The translations under genes were made by a program, and so were the position numbers. The notes under the pieces are model-generated. The model was given only the letters and a program-made list of their open reading frames with translations. It searched no databases and was not told the origin of the DNA. From contig JACGWO010000010.1 in assembly GCA_034509735.1 (NCBI GenBank), forward strand, positions 4,216,001 through 4,280,000: a DNA stretch of 64,000 nt. The letters are read 5' to 3'. Origin of the DNA: Sesamum alatum. Lineage: Eukaryota; Streptophyta; Magnoliopsida; Lamiales; Pedaliaceae. Each line of letters opens with the position of its first letter. Positions within the stretch are counted from its first letter, which is position 1. Of the stretch, positions 35,601 to 47,950 are shown piece after piece.

Positions 35601-37182
35601 CCTTTGCATCTCCCTTCTGAACTCTGCACCTGACTTTCCTACCGCATATTTGATGACTCTCAATGCCTGAAAAAACAACATGAAGAACAATACACCAAGA
35701 TGATGTTGCAGATGATACAGACTAAAGTTTCAAAAGTATAACAGAGGTTTTCCAGTTGAAGAAAATAACATACTGATAAAATATATAACCCATTTTAATA
35801 GGCCAACAATCCTATCCACAGGGATCAGCATGCAAAGGTTAGTGGCTTAATGGAGAGCCAACAGCTGTCTTGTTTAACAGACTTGGATCCAGAAAGAAGT
35901 TTGCACAACTAAAAGCAATGGTAAAATATTGTCTTGGCACATTGGCCTAGTCAATCCTCAGTTCTTCATCACAACGTACCAACAAGTGATGCGGGAAAGG
36001 AAATCGTACACAGTACACTTACCCAAGAAAGTTGCTTCCTGAAGCTCTTATGGATTCCAATATAGAATTAAGTTTAGTTGAGTTGTTCAATCCTACAATT
36101 TACATCAATTTGTCTGAAACCAAAACTTTAATTTCATCAATTTGACTCAAACTCACCACTTCAATTCTATTGGCAAAATGCCTTTTTTCATTTTATCTTA
36201 TTTTTTTAACGCACACACCCAACACACTCACGCACACACCCAGGATCTAACACAAGACCTCCCGTAGGAAATCTGGAGCCCAAACCGTTGGGTTGTCCCC
36301 TCAGGGGACTTCTACTGGCACTAAGCTTACCACACACGTTATCAAGAGTTCCATTTATGTTGGAATATACATTTTTTCAAGTCAAGAGTTGGCAACCATA
36401 AGTCCGAAATAAAATTTTCACATAAAGCATCATGCATATTGGACTTGATATAAGAGTTTGATGTTCACTGTTCCATTTTCAAGATAATTTTTACATTTTA
36501 TCTGATACAATTTATCAGAAGTAACTATTTTGCTGTGAGTCACAAGTTAAGATATCATTATAAGTTAAACAAACGCAAAACTAATCCCGGAATATCAAAT
36601 TCTTTCAAAAATGCCAGTGCTCCCACACTCAAGTAGATTCTTTCTTTATATTCTAGGAATCAGCTTTAACCCATAAGACCAAAGTCAATGTACTGATCTA
36701 AGTAAACACAAAGAGTTTTTCAAGAAACATGACATTTCTTATTCTTCAGAAGTTACTATTTACAGATAAAGAATCCGCGACTCAAGTGCAAGTCTACATC
36801 GGGTGAATTATCATGCAACAAACATAAAAAATCTCAAGCAAACAACATTGGGATGAACTAAACTACATTGACAATCAAATATCACGAGAAAATCAACTTG
36901 ATTCACCACATATGGACAATCCACACCACAACAATCAAAACAACCGGGCCAAGAGAGAGAGATTAAACAGATGACCTTTTGCTTAACAATAGGCGATTTG
37001 TGCTCGAGGCGCTTGAGGATAAATTCAGAGACTTCCTTAACGATCGAGGAGTGCGACGACCTCAGCAAATCGCAAATTTCTTCCAACTTGTACACCGGAG
37101 TAACCTTATCTTCGTCCGACGTCGCACCTTCCACCATCTTCGACCTCCAATAGGACTCCACCGCCCTCCTGCTCTGCTCCAT
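32693..37182 (-). CDS. MTV1: MTV1-like ENTH/VHS-domain protein of the trans-Golgi network
   Basis: Five exons on the minus strand join in frame: 36,976-37,182; 34,917-35,666; 34,572-34,727; 33,246-34,211; 32,693-32,734, giving 706 residues (Arabidopsis MTV1 is about 690). The ENTH domain spans exons 1-2 (SRRAVESYWRSKM, YKLEEICDLLRSSH, HKSPIVKQK, ALRVIKYAVGKSGAEFRREM). A second helical block follows in exons 2-3 (RDALNVFLAEASKLNPLSLG, RMKAICVLEAVLRKKDDEHF). The long exon 4 is disordered with acidic DDLFGDSF, DDPFADV and SFDFFN motifs that could bind adaptors or clathrin, and a Gln/Asn-rich end. Exon 5 adds just DHLAAARDTKRVI. The known role of MTV1 is clathrin-linked sorting of vacuolar cargo together with the ARF-GAP AGD5. 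Intron 1 (35,667-36,975) contains a SINE-like insert. No lesion. Confidence 0.94.
36190..36345 (-). repeat. Probable second-family tRNA-derived SINE inside MTV1 intron 1
   Basis: On the minus strand the sequence has CCCAACGGTTTGGGC (box A-like), then GGTCTTGTGTTAGATCCTGGG (eroded box B), and ends in a GTGTGTGCGTGAGTGTG tail. Build and tail differ from the three other SINEs in this window, so it would be a separate family. I see no clear target duplication. Confidence 0.4.
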
Positions 37183-37842
37183 TCTTCCGAATTCCCCTTT
37201 TCTCACTTGTCAATCGATCAGAACTCGGTAATCGCCCGATCGATCCCAACAATCGATCAAGTAATTCACCAAATCAATCAATTAACAATCAATGGATCGA
37301 TCGAACTCTCTGGATACCAGAATCCAGCCAATTTAGGGTGAAATTTGTTGCTCTTTCTTGAAAATGGAGTGAAATGTATAACGAATAGGGGATTTCTCTG
37401 AGTCTGAGGGGTTTTCTTTTATTTCTGAGGAGAAAAGTGTAAAAATATTTGCGAACTTCTTTTTGTATTTTAATTAATTTATTTTTGAGGTCGGAGATTT
37501 ATTTGACGCAAAATAAATATAAATATATTAATACAATAATGAGTAGACAGGTCAGAAGCGGTGGCCGATAAGGTGGCCGGTGGCTGCTAGCGGGGGTTGT
37601 GCCCACCCGCGCACGATAGCATTACCTGATTGCTATAAGTGATTAAGGCTTAAGCTTTAAGTGCTCCTCATTAATTAATTTATTTAAGTTTTTTATAATT
37701 ACAAGTATTTGAATCCAAAATTTTATCAGAAAAAAAGTAATGTCAACTCGATCAATTAATTAATGGTTTATTTAAGTTAATGGATAAATTACACTGATTT
37801 TTTAGAAGAAAAAATAGCATATCTCGTTGTTGGAAAATTACT
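37183..37842. other. MTV1 promoter/leader and spacer
   Basis: The first ~250 bases upstream of the MTV1 ATG contain repeated CGATCGAT-type words (37,215-37,300) and are the presumptive leader and promoter. A GC-richer patch (37,545-37,620) with no ORF follows. Confidence 0.5.
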
Positions 37843-38104
37843 TTTTTTTAGATGAAAGCAATGACTACTATTATTTTGAAATAAATTTATTATAATCAGT
37901 CATTGCGAATATCTATATCTAACAAAGACAATTACAACAATCATATTCTGATCAACAATATCAGATAAATTATATCTGAACAAAACATAATATTATAGTA
38001 CACCTACTATACAATAACATCTCACGCATTGGTGGATTCAAATGTATGACCTCTAAGGTCATAAAGCCTTAATTTACCAACTGAACTAAGCTCATTGGCT
38101 TTGG
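37843..38104 (-). repeat. tRNA-derived SINE, copy 3, with 12-bp target duplication
   Basis: On the minus strand it starts CCAATGAGCTTAGTTCAGTTG, has an eroded box B (ATTTGAATCCACC), shares GTGAGATGTTATTG and TTGTTGATCAGAATATGATT with copy 2, and ends in an A-run. TGGAAAATTACT flanks it at 37,831-37,842 and 38,105-38,116. Confidence 0.88.
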
Positions 38105-38116
38105 TGGAAAATTACT

Positions 38117-39709
38117 AATATCCTTAATTTTAACAGTTGTCCAATTCATTAATCTTTATTAGATTTTCATCCATTTTTTTGTGATGAACCCACCAGAGTG
38201 TCCTTATGAACTAATCCATTGGGATCCTTGTGGAATTCACTTCGTCCATTTTTTTTCTTAAAAAAAAAAGGAAATGCAAAGCTGACCATTCCAAATTTAT
38301 ATCTAAAATATTATATAATTTATCAAACATTATGGAATATTGATATTTTTTCAAACAACGAAAAATAATCATAATTATACTAAATATCAAGAGAACTCGT
38401 TATATTTACACGAGGTTCATTTAAAAGTGACTACAAATGAAAAGATTTTAAGTTTCATATGTTAAGGGAATTATGACTTTTGGGTGTCATAATTGTATTT
38501 ATAGAAATAAGACATTTTAATTCCACATTGTTGTGTTTAAAATATTTAATAATGATAAATATCTCTTATAATCTCATAGCTACATAAAGACTTTCAATAT
38601 TTGGATCTAAATTTAATATTACTATAAAAAGACTTGTAAAATTTTACGAAAATTTGTAATATTTGTAGCTAAACAATAGGGTTGGTAACTGATTGTGTTA
38701 TATCGAGTCTGAATTATGTGTAAATGGATCAGACCAAAATATTCATACTAATAACTGAACAACGAAAATTATTGCAAATGGGTCGGATCAGTCGAAGTTG
38801 GTATAAGCCATCTTTTGTAATTGTATTTAAGGGTTTTAAAATGTTCACGAATAGGATAGGGTACAGTTCGATAAATCAATCACATTGTATTAAGATTGAA
38901 CTTTCTATTCGTCAGGGATATCAAATCGAAAATTCAATTGGTAATTTGTATTAATTTTTTAAAATTTTGGTATTTTGTTCAATTTTAATCATGGTTATTG
39001 AATAATCGAATCGAACTAAATACAATTTTTAATATATATATATACATATAATATCATTTTTTTTTTGTGTGTGAAATGTGAAAGAAGTGTTAGGCATGTT
39101 GAAACAATGAAGCATGGATGATTTGATTTTCGTGTTGGATGTTTTTTTAGTTTAATTGCTTTTTTATTTATATTGGAATTGGATTCTTATGTTTTTGTTT
39201 GTTTTCTTGTGTTTATTATTGGAATTTGGAATTGGAAATGATTTATTTGTCTCTACAAGTTTCTACTTTCCATGTATTTTTGACATGTATATTTGGTATT
39301 TTGTCATTATATATATATATATATATATTTTAAAAAAATTCGGTTAATGTGGTTTTTAAACGAAATAGAAATTTTTATTTACCAACCAAATCGATAAATT
39401 CAGTCGATATATTTATTTATATATATATATATATATTTAAATTCAATTAATCTAACTAAATAGAAATTTTACTTTACCAACCAAATCGATAAATTCAGTG
39501 CAACTGATTTTGCGGTAATCGAACGATCCGATGGATTCGGTATGATATAATATGGTTACGAAATAAAAAATAAAAGAATTATGTTTTGTAATATAATATA
39601 TATACTAATATTGTAAGATTGACTATTTCCCCTAATAAGTTTTGCACACTAACGATTCATTTTACTACATTATCATTAAATATGGTTAAATATACTGTGC
39701 CTCAAAAGT
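38117..39709. other. AT-rich intergenic DNA with local repeats
   Basis: No gene is seen. A ~42-base unit (AAATAGAAATTTTTATTTACC then AACCAAATCGATAAATTCAG) occurs at 39,363-39,404 and again at 39,458-39,499, separated by a (TA)n run. Another (AT)n run is at 39,309-39,329. These look like remains of an old MITE. Confidence 0.5.
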
Positions 39710-40951
39710 AGGGGTATAAATGAGCTGAGCTCGATCAAAATTTCAGGCTCGAGCTCCCTATTTCGAGCTCGACGTTGACGAGCCTGAAAAAATAGGCTCG
39801 AGCTCGAGTTCGAGCTCGATTTTTTTTTATTTTTTATTTTTTGTCCTTCTTAAAACAAATTTCACTATATTACAAGAAGATTGTGTGTTGACATTGAAAT
39901 TGAAAATTTAGGACTTTAATTGATTCAAGCAATAGAAGATTTAAAAGGACAAATCGAAAATAAATTAAAAACAAAACAAAATCAAAAGGATTCCTTATTT
40001 GAATATATGACTTGATAATATTTTTGTTATATTTCTAATATTGGTTTAGTAGTAACATAACTAGTAACAATATAGAAAATATACTTCATATTATCTATAT
40101 ACTTGCAAGTTATATATTTATCAAATTAGAAAAATATATTTGTCTAGATAAATTTTTTTATTATATTCTATAATCTATTAATTTTAATAAATAAATAAAC
40201 ATAAGTTGTTTTCTATAAGTAAAATAAGAATGGTCATGAACATACCGTTTTAAAATATGATGATGCGAGTTGAAATTTTTTATATTTTTTAATTATATGA
40301 AATAAAAAGAAGAAATCAAAGAATACTTCATACACATAATGAGATAGCAATGAAAATAAATAAAAGTGTTCAACCATCATTATTATTATTATTATCGACT
40401 AATTCATGAAAATCGCCAAATTTCAATATAAGTTATTAAGTAGTAAAACAGATTACATAATGTGGTTTTTGGTACAAAATAAATATAAAAATTATAAGTT
40501 AATTGTTAGAACTTTTTAGTTTACAAAAATATAAGAGATTACAAATTGACATTGAAATATAACAATAAAATTCATATACATTATACTAAATAATTATTTA
40601 CACAAAAAATTGATCAAACTTACTAAATTGGTGATTAATCTTACTTTTAGATAGATACTAGGTAATATATAAAAATATCATATTCTTTATCATCTAAAAT
40701 TGAAATATGAGAAATTGATTATTAATTCTAATATATGGTGAATTTTGAATATAAACTTAATATAATATTGATTATATATTAAATATATCAAAATACTTTA
40801 AAAAAAAAAAGGGAAAAAGCTCGCGAACTTGCAAAACAGAAATGAATAGAGCTCGAGCTCGAAATTGAGTTGGCTCAACTCGACTTGCACCTCTACGCTG
40901 AAGTATCACCTCAGTTCGCTAGCCGGCTTGACTCGACTTGCACTCCTACCA
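39710..40951. mobile_element. Probable hAT-like non-autonomous element rich in GAGCTCGAG
   Basis: The left end TAGGGGTATAAATGAGCTGAGC and the right end (reverse complement GTAGGAGTGCAAGTCGAGTC) are inverted. Both ends carry clustered GAGCTCGAGCTCGA motifs (39,745-39,820 and 40,845-40,865). The interior is very AT-rich with no ORF. The right end is partly duplicated (CTTGCACCTCTAC and CTTGCACTCCTAC), so the exact terminus and target duplication are uncertain. Confidence 0.5.
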
Positions 40952-41737
40952 TGAAGTATCCACCTTAGTCACATATACTTCTTTGAACTCATAATCTATA
41001 CTAATATATAAAGAAAGACCCTCTACACTCATAAACGACGATTAGTGATACTGTCACACCAACTTTTAAATATGATAAGTACACCCTTATTTAGATAATT
41101 CCAAAAAATTATTGTAATTACTTTTTTTTTACAAAAATGACCCAACGTCATTTTAACACCAGCATACCAACTTTTTTATAATACATTAAGTTGTTTTGTT
41201 TAGATGTGACTTGTTGGTTTATATATTTTTATTTTTATTTATAATAACTTTTAAAACATGAAGAATTATTTAATATATACATGCAGAGATGACGTACAAC
41301 AACAACTAATTGTAACAAAAAAAGAAAAAAAGAATAATTTTGGAGGACCTTCGCATAAGCTTATTCAATTTATTTACAGTCGTGTCAATCATCTGTACAA
41401 AATTATTAACTTTCCTAAACCACCTTATTTGACATGAAACAAGAGCCAAAAAAGGGACATAGATTGCTTTAACATTTTTGTTGTAGTCAAATATGACCCA
41501 AAAAAAATGACAGAAAATAATGAGTACTTACTATGCAAGAACAAAGATCTAAAAAAAATGGTGTTTTTTTCAATTAGGATAATTACAAAAGAAAACTCTA
41601 ATAAAGTCGGTCCTTTTTTATTTGATAACATAATATTTATAAAATCTTGGTTTGAATACAAATGCTGATGCATCAACGAATACAAACTCTCAAACAGGTA
41701 AACATAATGATCGACAACTCCAAATACAAGTTTTGAA
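40952..41737. other. AT-rich intergenic DNA
   Basis: No gene is seen. An ORF at 41,425-41,685 (-) has no recognised domain. Confidence 0.5.
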
Positions 41738-41741
41738 GATA

Positions 41742-42385
41742 TGTTGGAGATTTATAAGACACCACCGCACAAGCATTGAATGAGGGAGAACACGAGCTGA
41801 CATAAGATATGTTCGAGCTCTATAGATACACGTCACAATATGATCCACTTGTTGGATCAAATACTTCCCCAAAATCTCTATAGATGGATAATAGTACGTA
41901 AGATGTTGTAAGTTATGTAGGGTTCAATTGTATAATAATACTTTTTGAAGGAAGAGAAAAGTAGTATATCTTAAAAATTTTGTACTCTAAATTGTGTCTC
42001 TCTATTCATTCGAAAAACATCATATTACAAGACCTTTTATAGGCCTCAACGTCATATAACAAACATAGAATTTCGTACAAAAGAATAAATGCAAAAACAG
42101 AATTCTAAATATCATTGTTTGTTTATGGCAACTCTCGATAAAATAGTCATAACTTTATGCAGAGATTTTCAATGTACTTGAAACTTGGACCATTTGAAAC
42201 TAGACTTACAGAGCTTTAATTCCATATAGAATTTATCTAAAATATAATTGTATATGCTAATATTTCAATGATAGAAATATAAATAAAATTACGAGTTGAG
42301 AATATTTAAATTTCCAATTTTGTCTTTATATTTTCATTGGAAAAAATATTTTTGTTCTAAAACTTGTTGCATCGACTAGCCAACA
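41742..42385. repeat. LTR-like block (TGTTGG...CCAACA), left copy
   Basis: A 644-base block starts TGTTGGAGATTTATAAGAC and ends GACTAGCCAACA, the TG...CA ends with short inverted termini expected of an LTR. Flanking 5-mers do not match. The homology between the two duplicated segments begins at its first bases. It could be a solo LTR or a captured LTR end. Confidence 0.5.
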
Positions 42386-43801
42386 TGAGTAGTGATTTAT
42401 GATTTTTTTTTTAATCTAAAATATAGTGAATTGATATAGCAATGAACACGTCAAAGCAAAATAAAGTTATTGTAGATTAATATTGCAAGAAACACGGAAT
42501 GTTATTGTGAATTGATATTTCAAGAAACGCGCTGAAGCAAAGAACCGGTGCATATTTTAAAACTATTATTAAATAGATAGAATTTTGTATTTCTATTTCA
42601 TTAGAAATAAGATTTCATTATTTTCTCAGGCCATCTCTCCATCTCTGTATTCCTCTTTCACTTTTCTATATTTTCAGTTAGAGGCTTTTTATTTATTTTT
42701 GGGTCAAAATTAGGTGAGATCTTTTATCTGATTTAGGGTTAATTTAGTTTTTGATAATGTATATGTTTTCCCCCTCCATTTTTTCTTGGTAGATTTCCCC
42801 TGTAAATTTGATCGAGTTGGTCAGTCTCAAATTCTCTCCGTGTTAAACGTTCATCCTCTTCGTCGTGTATTCCATAAATTATTTCTTATTTTGACTTTGC
42901 AGATTGGTTTTCTGGGACTAGTTTTGATCTTATTACCTCGTTCCTCTTTCCGGTAAGTTTCTTTAATGATATACTTTTTCAAACTAATATTATTTATGTT
43001 TCATCCACCCTAAATGTTCTTAATTGTAATAAAAAATGAAATAATAATTAACAGTTTAACTGAAACTGATAATTTTTGTTTATGGAAAAACCAATAACTT
43101 TGAATGAAACTTAATACGTTGTTTTGATTGTGTTGTGAGTCAGTTGTTGAAGTTCCTAAACCTTGCTTGTATATGCTACAATGTGGGCCATTTTGCTGTG
43201 GTATAGTCCATCTTTTGAAACCTAAAGTGTATTCTTTGTGTGTTTAATTTGGTAGTTATTCCTGTTAGTCTTTATGGTATTACACAATTAGTCGCATGGT
43301 CGTGTAGGTTTGGAACCTTACTCTCCCACTTCTCCATTGTAGACTTTAGAGAAGAGAAAAGCAAGTTACATGTTCAAATTTAGGATTCACATGTATGGTT
43401 TTAATATTGAATTAACAGTTTATGAGGAACCGAGTCCGGGAGTTAGTGAATCAGTTTGTACGTGGATTAAGTTGTCATATGCGAAAATCAAAATATTGTT
43501 TATTCTGTTGTTCTTGAGCCATGGTAATTGTTGTTTAGTTCCTGGGCCGTAGCTTATTTGTATGGTAAGTTTAGCCTTTTTTGTTGCTAAGAAGAGAAAA
43601 ATAAATTACATTGTTCTTCAAAATCAGCATAAGATTGCAATAATCAGCATAAGGTTCCTTTTATGCTTGCAAGATGTCTTTATTTGGTCTCTCTGGGAAT
43701 TCAAATTTGTTATACTGTTTCTTGTTTGTGAGAGCTGTCATTTGAAAATAAACTCCTTGAAAATTAGGATTTATACAGACAAACAAAGTTGGGGACTTGA
43801 A

Positions 43802-46131
43802 ATGAGGAAGTAGCTAAAACCTCGTGGCAATGAAAAAGCATCTGCAGTTGGAAATATGCTGGCAAAAATGTCCAATGCGAAGGTAAATTTATTGTGCCAT
43901 TTGAGGGAGGCCTCTTAGAATAATGGATTTATGAACAAAAAACTATGTATTTTCTTCTAAGTATTGGTTATACTTATATCAGTAGATCCAGAACTTTTCT
44001 CAAGACATTACCCGTATCCTTCAACATGCATAATTGTAGATATCATGCATCTTTGTGGACGAGTTCTATAGTAACAAATACAATTATGTTTCAATTTATT
44101 TCTATTCTGGATCCTAGGTCGAAAACTTGAATGCAGAATTGATAAGTTGCTCTTACATAAAAAAAAAAAAAAAAAATATATTTTATTAGCTTTCTCTTTC
44201 CTACTCTGTATTATTTCATGTCCTTCCTTTTTCCTATATTCGAAGTATGTTCGACTCTATTTATTTTCTAAAATGGGATGCTATGATGTAATTTTTAATT
44301 TAAAAGATCTTGCCGGACTAGTTAGTGTATTTTCTCATCATAACTTTGACGAATTTCATTCTTGTCTCTGACATGGAAATCATTAAGTTTGTTTTACTCT
44401 GTTGTTTCTAAAAGATTGTTTATTCTGTTAAGAGTTAAGGATTGATTTATGTGTAAACAAACTTACCCTTATTAACTTAATCGACAGTCTGAAATTAGAT
44501 ATCTATTACCGAAGGAAGAAGCCATACATGAACAAAGGTCTAATTCTGGGAAATAAACGATTTTTATTTCTTATATACCTTAATAGCATTGATATCGGAA
44601 ATAGTGACCATCACAACAATGAGAGTTAAGGCCCTTACTATTGTTCGATCTCCAACTGGAGATCTCATAGAGCTCACTACCTTACGAAATTTCATAGATT
44701 GAGATATTCATAAGTCAAAATCATGACGCCTATGTTAATATGCTTTTATCTTTTGGTTTGACAGAGGAAAAGGAGTGACTCGAATAATTGCCATCAGTGC
44801 CATAGGAGAGATAAAGAAAGAATTGTTAGATGCACCAAGTGCAAGCAGAAGAATTATTGCATTCCCTACATCACTAAATGGTGAGAATTTTGTTGCTGAA
44901 GACGTTTTACATTCCAGTGTTTTGCTTCTCTGTCATGCTACTAACATTGTTTGCTTGGGAAGTCTTTGGTTGGATTACCCCCTTATAGTCATGAAAATTT
45001 TGACTATTCTTGCTTCCTGCTTGGATAATTGGACAAGCTTTTCCTGCATGATGACATTGTTCTGTTCATTTTCAGAAAAATATGATATGTATAAAATGTG
45101 GAGATGTTATCCTGTAAACTTTTCCTGCAATGCACAGTGTACATTTGGAAAGCTTATCTTATTCTTGAGTTGCTCAGTATTACAATTTATCTTAGATTGA
45201 GGATGAAATATGTTGTTGAGACCCTCTCTTTAATCGCTTTTGGGCACTAATATAGCAAGTATGTGCTAATACGCACATTGGTCGTTTTGATTATGTGATG
45301 ACTGTCCAGCACTTCATTTATGTCTATTCTTATTAGCATTTATTGCTCATATTAGTATTACTATAGAGATTTAGATTATATACACACGTACATATCTGGT
45401 ATACATCCACACATGTATATATCTTTTATGTTAAGTTACAGTTGCAAATTGCTCCTGGTTTTGTGAGACTGAAATGTAATGATATGGGCAGTCTGGAAAA
45501 GAGAGTGCACATTTTGTTAAAAGAAGGTGGTGAATTCTTTAATATTTGTGTCATTATGTGTTTTGAGTCTGATAGCTGATGGATGTAAGCAGTTTTACAA
45601 TTTTTGTTCTCTTGGGTAGGTGGCTGCAATGATCCTGTTGGGGTAATAGGCTATACCTATTTATAAAAGTTTTTTTTCTCAAACATGCTTGAAGCAAGGG
45701 AGCCCCATAGTTCCGCTCTTAAATTGTTGCCTATGTGCTGATATTTATACTAATGCCCTACCTTGTTCTTCTCTAATTCTTAATAAGTGTTCACTGTTTT
45801 TTATACAGGTATCCAACGATGGAGGAGACAGATTGTGAAGAAGCATTGCCCTGTTTGTTGTGACATTGGCAGCTGTGCAACAAGCTTGCAGTCTAATGCG
45901 GCTAATAAAGTTTGTATTTTAGGTTCCTCTCTGGATTTTATTTGGTATTGTATTATATTTTTTATAAATGATTTTCTGGTGCTTGCATGTTAGGACTTGA
46001 TCCCAGAGTTAAAACTTTGCAACAAAGACAAGGTTAGCACTCAAGACATGTTGTGAGAGTAATTCTTCCTGATCTGAAACAATTTGTTGCTGAACAAAAC
46101 ATGGAAATGGGGGAGGAGGCTAGAATTCAAG
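43802..46131 (+). pseudogene. 5' fragment of an IBM1/JMJ25-like (KDM3-type) demethylase gene, copy 1
   Basis: Exons at 43,802-43,882, 44,765-44,880, 45,809-45,909 and 45,994-46,131 match those of copy 2. The second exon encodes RKRSDSNNCHQCHRRDKERI then VRCTKCKQKN, the Cys-rich RING-like zinc finger that precedes the JmjC domain in IBM1/JMJ25 H3K9 demethylases. Lesions: a TAG after ATG AGG AAG in the first exon; a frameshift and stop in the third (DCEEALPCLL then stop); a one-base loss in the fourth (GACAAGGTTAGC against GACAAGGTTTAGC). Two finger cysteines in exon 2 are changed relative to copy 2. No JmjC exon follows; gypsy sequence takes over. Probable non-coding leader exons lie at about 42,630-42,955. 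Confidence 0.85.
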
Positions 46132-46479
46132 GTAAGATTAATTCTTATTTGAGGGTTTTAAAGTTCATGATATGGATTATCTTTTTGTTTGCTGGATTAG
46201 TGTGAGATCCCTTATATTCTGGATGATTTTAAAGATAGGAAACCTGATGCCTTAGTATGAAAATGATAAATTAGCTAAAGCCTGCCATGTATTGTTGGTT
46301 TCAATATATAAAATTTCTTATGCATGAAGTTTGGGTGCGAAGTAATGCCAATCCCAATTATTAACATCAATTCAAAGCAATGGATGTATCATGTAGGCTC
46401 AGGGAGCTATCCATAGCATATCTGATATTAAAATTCTAAAGAATTCTAAGGATACCATGTATTTATTTAAAGGAATCAA

Positions 46480-47950
46480 AGGCCCTCTATAACACAACAG
46501 GTACTTGGACAACATAGTGAAGTAAGAAAAGAAATTTCAAGGGAGTAATTCTCCAAGAAATATCGAAATCTAGTAAACCGTAGGAGGGAGAGTGCAATAA
46601 TGGCTAGGAGCTTCTGCCAATAGTTATCTTCCATGAGACTACAAAACAACAGATAAATGCAAAAGCCCTAGAACACTATATGTAATGTGCTTGATCAAAG
46701 AAGGGGTTGAGGAAACAGAGATGTCGCCAAGCTAGGATGGGAATTTAAGAGGAAAAACAAAGTAATTCTCTACCAAATCAAGAAGAAACATACTGGTTAA
46801 ACATTGTTGTAACCCTATGCCATTAACTAATTATCATGATTTAAAATAACATGAAAAATGCCACCTAAAGTGGTCCCTAAGCTAAGGGGTATCTTCAGTG
46901 GTTGCTGGGTAACGTTCCACATCCAATTTGCCAGATGCGATGTGGTCTTCCGTTCGATTGGTTGTATCATGGTTGTATGCATGGTTGTGGTACCTTTGGT
47001 CAGTAGCAAAACAATGTTGTGTGAATAAGTAATGCCTTCCTTCCGTGACTGATGCATGCCATGCAAAATGATGTCGTCCTCCCCAAATTCCAGCCCTTGA
47101 ACTAATGATCAATTTGCTTGCCCCTTCCTTCATGATCGAATGGTTGTCATTCATAGCTGAAATTCACTACTGAAAGCGTGACATCCCTCCATTTTTCTTT
47201 GAGATCCTTGTCCTTGAGGATCCAGCTCGAACTTTGGAAACTGGTTGCGAATCTGATAGTAATCCTTCCAAGTGGCTTAAGCTTGTTCAAATCCTTCCCA
47301 TTGAATCAATAGTTGTGGAGCTGCAACATTTTTCCTTGGCATAATACTTCTGGCTAAGATCTTTATGAGGTAGTTCCTGCAAGTTTTAGTGTCATCATAA
47401 ACAGGCACAATTAGTGATGGTGTATCCTTGGGCCTAATTTTCTTAAGTAAGTAAGTAAGGATACGCGAAAAACAGGGTGTATGGTGGAATATGGGGGTAA
47501 TTCTAGCTTACAGGCAACTTTCCGAATTTTCTTAACTACTTAAAATGGAGAATAGTACTTAGGACACAGTTTAAGATTCTTCCTCATCTGCACAAAATAT
47601 GATCTGTATGGTTGCAGCTTCAAATACTATCTCAAAACTTCTCTTCACCCCGCTTGATCAACATATTGTTCTATTCAAGTTTATGCTTCATCCAAATTCT
47701 TCTGAAGAAACTGAATGACCCTCTGGTTTTTCCATTGTGAGACCATTTAGATATGTCTGTTTGTGTTTGTGTGTAAGGACCTGAGTCTGGTATAATAGTT
47801 AGTATTATACCAGCGCTCAGCCAAAGACAACCAACCTGCACCACTGCTTTAGCTTGTGATGAGTCACGCACCTCAGGTATGTCTCTAATTTGCTCTTTCA
47901 GTTTTCCCATCCAATTTTGGATGGTATGCTGAAGAGAAATCCAACTCAGT
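46480..47950 (-). mobile_element. Ty3/gypsy chromovirus relic (chromodomain end and LTR side)
   Basis: On the minus strand near 47,195-47,305 the translation reads QWEGFEQA (stop) ATWKDYYQIRNQFPKFELD, the chromodomain that ends the integrase of plant chromoviruses. Upstream pieces at 47,670-47,910 fit the integrase C-terminal region. Below 46,870 the sequence looks like LTR or 3' UTR, and its lower part is shared with the right copy (63,730-64,000). It is full of stops. The identification rests on the chromodomain motif. Confidence 0.65.

Larger units (their letters stand above)
41738..46751 (+). repeat. Direct segmental duplication, left copy (pairs with 59,055-64,000)
   Basis: This ~5-kb stretch is nearly the same as 59,055-64,000 in the same orientation, offset about 17.3 kb, with small indels and a few percent of substitutions by eye. 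It covers an LTR-like block, the 5' half of an IBM1/JMJ25-like gene with its introns, and part of a gypsy relic. Since introns are present in both, the copies arose at the DNA level and not from mRNA. The match is limited on the right only by the end of the window. Confidence 0.93.
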
